In this document: positions 6,418-9,532 of the stretch, in pieces
How the letters are laid out: the number at the start of each line of letters is the position of its first letter
How positions within the stretch are numbered: the stretch's first letter is position 1
Assembly (NCBI GenBank): GCA_030638665.1
Contig: DAOWEF010000002.1
Coordinates: 1 to 9,532, forward strand
Source of the DNA: Dehalococcoidia bacterium
GTDB taxonomy: Bacteria; Chloroflexota; Dehalococcoidia; E44-bin15
DNA: 9,532 nt
Direction of reading: 5' to 3'
The notes under the pieces: generated by a model
What the model saw: only the letters and a program-made list of their open reading frames with translations
Databases searched by the model: none
Told to the model about the DNA's origin: nothing
Program-made: the position numbers and the translations under genes

Positions 6418-6478
6418 AAAAAAGCGGGTCTTTTTTAGGAAGACCCCAGTTCTAAAACACGCTTCGCAAAGCTCGAAA
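6341..6478. repeat. Degenerate direct repeats with about 60-base spacing, between def and cca
   Basis: A 17-base sequence of the form CTTCGYAAAGYTCGAAA occurs at 6404-6420 and 6462-6478. A more diverged copy, TTTCGCCAAGTTCGAAG, is at 6341-6357. Starts are 63 and 58 bases apart. On the minus strand each of the first two is followed by a hairpin-forming spacer: TTTTAG/CTAAAA in one and TTATA/TATAA in the other, with loosely alignable centres (CTGGGGTCTT and CCGGTGGCTT). This looks like two and a half decayed copies of a small palindromic unit rather than a CRISPR, since the units are too few and too diverged. Its function is unknown. Confidence 0.5.
6418..6446 (-). terminator. Intrinsic terminator downstream of def
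   Basis: Read on the minus strand, GGGTCTT (6446-6440) pairs perfectly with AAGACCC (6432-6426) around a 7-base loop. Two bases, GC, then lead to six T (6423-6418). It begins 43 bases after the def stop, in the right orientation to end the def transcript and separate it from the cca operon. An alternative overlapping stem exists (TTTTAG 6457-6452 with CTAAAA 6438-6433). Confidence 0.75.
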
Positions 6479-6489
6479 ATTTCGAAAAA

Positions 6490-6981
6490 CTATATTTCGG
6501 GTGTTTCCACATCGGGTGCTACCTGGTAGAGTTTATCGATGCTCTCCAGATGATCGATGTACAGGGTGCCATTCAGGTGGTCAACCTCGTGCTCCAGTAC
6601 CTGGGCGAGGAGTCCCTCCCCTTTGATACGAATCTCCCGCCCGCGGCGGTCGAGCCCTTTAGCGGTGACCTTTACTGAGCGCTGGATCTCCCCCCGATAA
6701 CCAGGGATGCTGAGGCATCCCTCCTCAACCTCGCGCTCCCCGGACCGCTTTACAATCTTCGGATTCACCAGAACTATGGTCTCCTCGTCAGGTAGCTCGA
6801 TTACCGCCACCCGCAGCGGTATCCCCACCTGAGGCGCTGCCAGCCCCACCCCCCCGACCTCATACATGGTCTCCACCATGTCATCGATGAGCCGCCCTAT
6901 CGCCCCATCGATATTCCTAACCCGCTTCGCTTTCTGGCGAAGCGCCGAGGCGGGGTAAGCGACCAGTGGAAGGACTGCCAT
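6490..6981 (-). CDS. def: Peptide deformylase
   Basis: Def is a cytoplasmic metalloenzyme (usually Fe2+) that removes the formyl group from the N-terminal methionine of new proteins. The 163-residue product has all three family motifs: GVGLAAPQ (44-51), EGCLS (87-91, with metal ligand C89) and QVLEHEVDH (127-135, with H131, catalytic E132 and H135). The start chosen is the ATG at 6981: AAGGAG sits 5 bases upstream, family members begin close to the PLVAYP segment, and the consensus promoter predicts transcription from about 6999. An in-frame GTG at 7005 would add 8 residues but has no ribosome site and lies in the promoter -10 region. The downstream terminator makes def probably monocistronic from this promoter, with possible read-through from priA. 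The often adjacent fmt gene is absent here. Confidence 0.96.
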   Translation of the reverse strand: MAVLPLVAYPASALRQKAKRVRNIDGAIGRLIDDMVETMYEVGGVGLAAPQVGIPLRVAVIELPDEETIVLVNPKIVKRSGEREVEEGCLSIPGYRGEIQRSVKVTAKGLDRRGREIRIKGEGLLAQVLEHEVDHLNGTLYIDHLESIDKLYQVAPDVETPEI

Positions 6982-6986
6982 CGGGT

Positions 6987-6992
6987 CTCCTT
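6987..6992 (-). promoter_or_regulatory. Ribosome binding site that fixes the def start
   Basis: AAGGAG on the minus strand lies 5 bases before the ATG at 6981, an ideal spacing. The alternative GTG at 7005 has only CCCCTCCGC-like sequence upstream. Confidence 0.8.
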
Positions 6993-7005
6993 CATTATTT
7001 GACAC

Positions 7006-7034
7006 ATTATAGCGGAGGGGCGCTTGCCTGTCAA
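7006..7034 (-). promoter_or_regulatory. Perfect-consensus sigma-70 promoter for def, overlapping the priA stop
   Basis: On the minus strand TTGACA (7034-7029) and TATAAT (7011-7006) match the sigma-70 consensus at all 12 positions with the optimal 17-base spacer. The predicted start of transcription is near 6999, about 18 bases before the def ATG, and the ribosome site lies between. The TGA inside the -35 box is the stop codon of priA (7033-7031), so coding end and promoter share bases. Confidence 0.85.
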
Positions 7035-9460
7035 AGCAGGCTCACCGGGTCGATATCGACGAGCCATCCCTGGGGAAGAGGAACCTTAGTCAGTAGTCGC
7101 ACCGGGTCATCGCCGCGCAGGATGATCTGCCACCGATACCGGCCTCGCACCCGCGGGATGAAGGCAGGGGAAGGCCCAATGAGGGTGATGTCCATGCCCC
7201 AGGAGTCCCGTTCCTCTTTGAGGAGGAGGTGCATTCTCTGGGCCTCTTTCTGACAGAGGGCGTTATTGGGGTTAGTGTAGAGGAGGCGTGCCAATCGGCT
7301 AAACGGAGGGGTTTGGTACTGGCGGCGCAGGGAGATCTCCTGTTTATAAAAAGAGAGGTAGTCCTGTTTTGCGGCACAACCGATGGCATAGTGTTCCGGG
7401 GTGTAGCTCTGCACGATGACTTGCCCCGCCAGCGAGCCGCGTCCTGCTCTGCCCGCCACCTGGCTCAGGACCTGGAAGGTGCGCTCGCCGGCACGAAAAT
7501 CGGGCAGGTGAAGGCTCACATCGGCATTGATCACCCCCACCAGGGTAACCAGGGGGAGGTCCAGCCCCTTAGCGATCATTTGGGTGCCAATGAGGACATC
7601 CGCCTCATGGGACAGAAATCTGTCCAGGATCTCCTCGTGGGAATACTTCCCCCCGGTGACATCGCGATCCCAGCGCAGGAGATTCGCCCTGGGGAAGACA
7701 CGGCCGAGCTCCTCCTCTACCTTCTGGGTGCCGGTGCCTAGAAACTTGATCCGCTTGCTGCCACACTGGGGACAAACACGCGGCATTGCTATGCGATAAT
7801 TGCACTGGTGGCAGACCAGATGTTCCCTCGCCGAGTGATATGTCAGGGAGACATCGCATCTTTTACAGCGCAGCACATAGCCACAGTCGCGACACTGCAC
7901 AAAGGTGGCACTTCCCCGCCGATTGAGGAAAAGGATCACCTGCTCCCTGGCTTCCAGGGCCTGCTTTATCCCTTCGGCAAGCGACCTGCTGAAGATGCTC
8001 CTATTTCCCGCCTTCAGCTCCTCGCGCAGATCGACCACCACCACCCTTTTCTCCCCCGTTGCGATCCGCTCAGGCAGCTCCAATAGTCGATAATCTCTTC
8101 TTTGGCTCCGATAGTAGCTGGTGGTATCCGGCGTGGCACTGCCCAGGATGACCACCGCGCCGGTGAGCTCTGCCAGCCTGATGGCGACATCGCGCGCATG
8201 GTAGCGGGGCGATTGCTCCTGCTGCTTATAGGTCCACTCATGCTCCTCATCGATGACGATGAGCCCCAGGTCAGGCTGGGGGGCGAAGATCGCCCCTCGT
8301 GACCCGATGACCACATCGAAGGCACCCTCCCTAATTCGCCACCACTCATCGAACTGCTCCCCTACCGAAAGCTTGCTATGGAGCACCGCAACCCTGCCCG
8401 GGAAGCGTGAGGCGAAGCGCGCAATGGTCTGTGGGGTGAGGGCGATCTCGGGAACCAGCACAATTGCCCGCTTTCCCACGGCGGTGGCCTGCTCCACGGC
8501 TCGCAGGTAGATCTCCGTTTTCCCGCTCCCGGCGACCCCGTGGAGCAGGAAAACGGGCAGGTCATTTTTCGCTCTCCCCGCATTTCCCGCCTCCACGCCC
8601 GGAGCAAGGGCCGCTTTGACCTCGCGCCAGGCAGCCTCCTGCGCCGGGGTAAGGGTAGGTGCCGGTGAGGACGGGAAAACGCGATGAGCCAGCGGGTCGC
8701 GATATACCTGAACCTGCTCGATAGTGACCAGGCCCTTTCTTAGCAGCGCCGCCACCACAGCTGAGGTGAGACCGAGGCGCTTTTTGGCTTCGGAGAGGGG
8801 GATGGGGCCAGCTTCGAGAAGCTTTAGCAGCTCCGCCTGCTTGGGAGCTCCCCTTGCCTGGAGCAGGCCCGCTATCTCTGGCACTGCTTCACTAACAAGG
8901 CGGAGATAAGGTACCGTCTTGGGCCTTACCCTGACCCGCTCCAGCTCGTGGGTTTTCTTGACCAGCCCCTTTCGCACCAGTTGATCGATAATCACCCTCG
9001 CCTCTTTTTTGCCCAGAGCTTTCTCGACCGCTCTCACCTCAACCTTGCCCTTCCTACCGATTAGATCCAGCAATGCCCTCTGGCCGGGGGTAAGCGAGGA
9101 GATAGTGCTCTCAGCGTGGTGGGGAACCGATGTAATAAAGGTGAGCACCCTCCGCTCAAAGCCGGGGGGCATCATCAGGGCGGCGGCGTCGAAAAGGGGC
9201 GCAAGATAGTATTCGCTGATCCAGCGGGCCAATTCCACCTGAGGTGGGGATAGTATGGGGCGACGGTCGATGAGGCCAGCAACCTCCCTAATATCCTCCA
9301 CCGAGGGATATTCGGTTAACTGAAGGACCACGCCCTGTAAAAGTCTAGGTCCAAAGGGGACCCACACCGCATGACCCACCATTATATCAAGGGGCACAGC
9401 GTAGCAGAAGGTTCGCCGCTGTGCCCCTGGAGAATTCACCACCACCTCAGCGTAATTCAT
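7031..9460 (-). CDS. priA: Primosomal protein N' (replication restart helicase PriA)
   Basis: PriA recognises stalled or repaired replication forks, unwinds DNA 3' to 5' and reloads the replisome. The 809-residue product is full length. The N-terminal 3'-DNA-binding domain is seen as MNYAEVVVN and VWVPFG (32-37). A winged-helix and linker region follows (about 120-265). The helicase core has GVAGSGKTEIY (308-318, K314), VPEIALTP (336-343), GSRGAIFAP (386-394), the DEEH box (404-407) and GSATP (440-444). The zinc-binding insert carries eight cysteines as two sites (C523, C526, C532, C535, C550, C553, C563, C566). Lobe 2 shows GTQMIAKGLD (625-634) and QVAGRAGRG (667-675), then the C-terminal domain with PPFSRLA (718-724). 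The ATG at 9460 gives the family-typical N terminus; its ribosome site (GAGAAAGGGG) is close to the start. A terminator-like hairpin stands immediately upstream, and the def promoter overlaps its stop. Confidence 0.97.
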   Translation of the reverse strand: MNYAEVVVNSPGAQRRTFCYAVPLDIMVGHAVWVPFGPRLLQGVVLQLTEYPSVEDIREVAGLIDRRPILSPPQVELARWISEYYLAPLFDAAALMMPPGFERRVLTFITSVPHHAESTISSLTPGQRALLDLIGRKGKVEVRAVEKALGKKEARVIIDQLVRKGLVKKTHELERVRVRPKTVPYLRLVSEAVPEIAGLLQARGAPKQAELLKLLEAGPIPLSEAKKRLGLTSAVVAALLRKGLVTIEQVQVYRDPLAHRVFPSSPAPTLTPAQEAAWREVKAALAPGVEAGNAGRAKNDLPVFLLHGVAGSGKTEIYLRAVEQATAVGKRAIVLVPEIALTPQTIARFASRFPGRVAVLHSKLSVGEQFDEWWRIREGAFDVVIGSRGAIFAPQPDLGLIVIDEEHEWTYKQQEQSPRYHARDVAIRLAELTGAVVILGSATPDTTSYYRSQRRDYRLLELPERIATGEKRVVVVDLREELKAGNRSIFSRSLAEGIKQALEAREQVILFLNRRGSATFVQCRDCGYVLRCKRCDVSLTYHSAREHLVCHQCNYRIAMPRVCPQCGSKRIKFLGTGTQKVEEELGRVFPRANLLRWDRDVTGGKYSHEEILDRFLSHEADVLIGTQMIAKGLDLPLVTLVGVINADVSLHLPDFRAGERTFQVLSQVAGRAGRGSLAGQVIVQSYTPEHYAIGCAAKQDYLSFYKQEISLRRQYQTPPFSRLARLLYTNPNNALCQKEAQRMHLLLKEERDSWGMDITLIGPSPAFIPRVRGRYRWQIILRGDDPVRLLTKVPLPQGWLVDIDPVSLL

Positions 9461-9476
9461 CCCCTTTCTCGTAAAT

Positions 9477-9519
9477 AAAAAGACGGGGAAGTAACAAATT
9501 GCCCCATGCCCCGTCCTTT
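9477..9519 (-). terminator. Terminator-like hairpin immediately upstream of priA
   Basis: On the minus strand AAAGGACGGGG (9519-9509) can pair with CCCCGTCTTTT (9488-9478) over 11 base pairs with one G-U, around a 20-base loop. The core is GACGGGG/CCCCGTC and is followed by TTTTTATTT. It lies about 17 bases before the priA ATG. It could terminate a gene outside the window or attenuate priA itself. On the + strand only a short T run follows, so minus is the better orientation. Confidence 0.6.
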
Positions 9520-9532
9520 ATGCTACTTCTCC

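Noticed and set aside
6341..6478. CRISPR array
   Set aside because: There are only three short, diverged repeats, the spacers resemble each other, and no cas genes are nearby.
6982..7005. Eight-residue N-terminal extension of def from GTG 7005
   Set aside because: It lies before the predicted transcription start of a perfect consensus promoter, while AAGGAG is ideally placed for the ATG at 6981.
7229..7741. Plus-strand 170-codon reading frame opposite priA
   Set aside because: It is antisense to the conserved helicase and C-terminal motifs of priA and has no independent support.

Overview
The window is a compact stretch of bacterial chromosome made mostly of housekeeping genes. The separate, short SecD and SecF proteins, the gene content and a palindromic repeat with GTCATTGCGAG-like ends suggest a Chloroflexota member, possibly Dehalococcoidia-like. 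That placement is inferred from style and remembered family patterns, not from a marker-gene tree, so it is tentative.

Layout. Positions 1-135 hold a palindromic, MITE/REP-like repeat cut by the left window edge. Positions 136-366 are a non-coding leader with a weak promoter candidate and three copies of the 9-mer GCAATTGCC. A class II-like histone deacetylase-family hydrolase follows on the + strand (367-1404). It meets the minus-strand genes tail to tail, and the two stop codons share the palindrome CTAG at 1401-1404. On the minus strand, reading from right to left, one tight operon runs cca-type tRNA nucleotidyltransferase (from 6271), secD, secF, and a cation diffusion facilitator (ending at 1401), with gaps of 23, 9 and 3 bases. 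Upstream of it, 6272-6489 is non-coding. It contains a degenerate repeat with about 60-base spacing and an intrinsic terminator for def. Peptide deformylase (def, 6490-6981) has its own promoter with perfect consensus hexamers (TTGACA, 17 bases, TATAAT), whose -35 box overlaps the stop codon of the upstream priA (7031-9460). At the right edge a strong terminator-like hairpin lies directly in front of priA.

How the genes fit together. PriA restarts stalled replication forks. Def removes the formyl group from new proteins. The nucleotidyltransferase matures or repairs tRNA 3' ends. SecD and SecF use the proton gradient to help complete export through SecYEG. The cation exporter and the deacetylase-family hydrolase are accessory; the exporter appears to be translationally coupled to secF.

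I found no convincing new multi-gene system. The points most worth a second look are an apparent beta-rich insertion in the periplasmic part of SecD, the altered metal site and cysteine-rich tail of the cation exporter, the two repeat regions, the stop-overlapping promoter of def, and the hairpin in front of priA.
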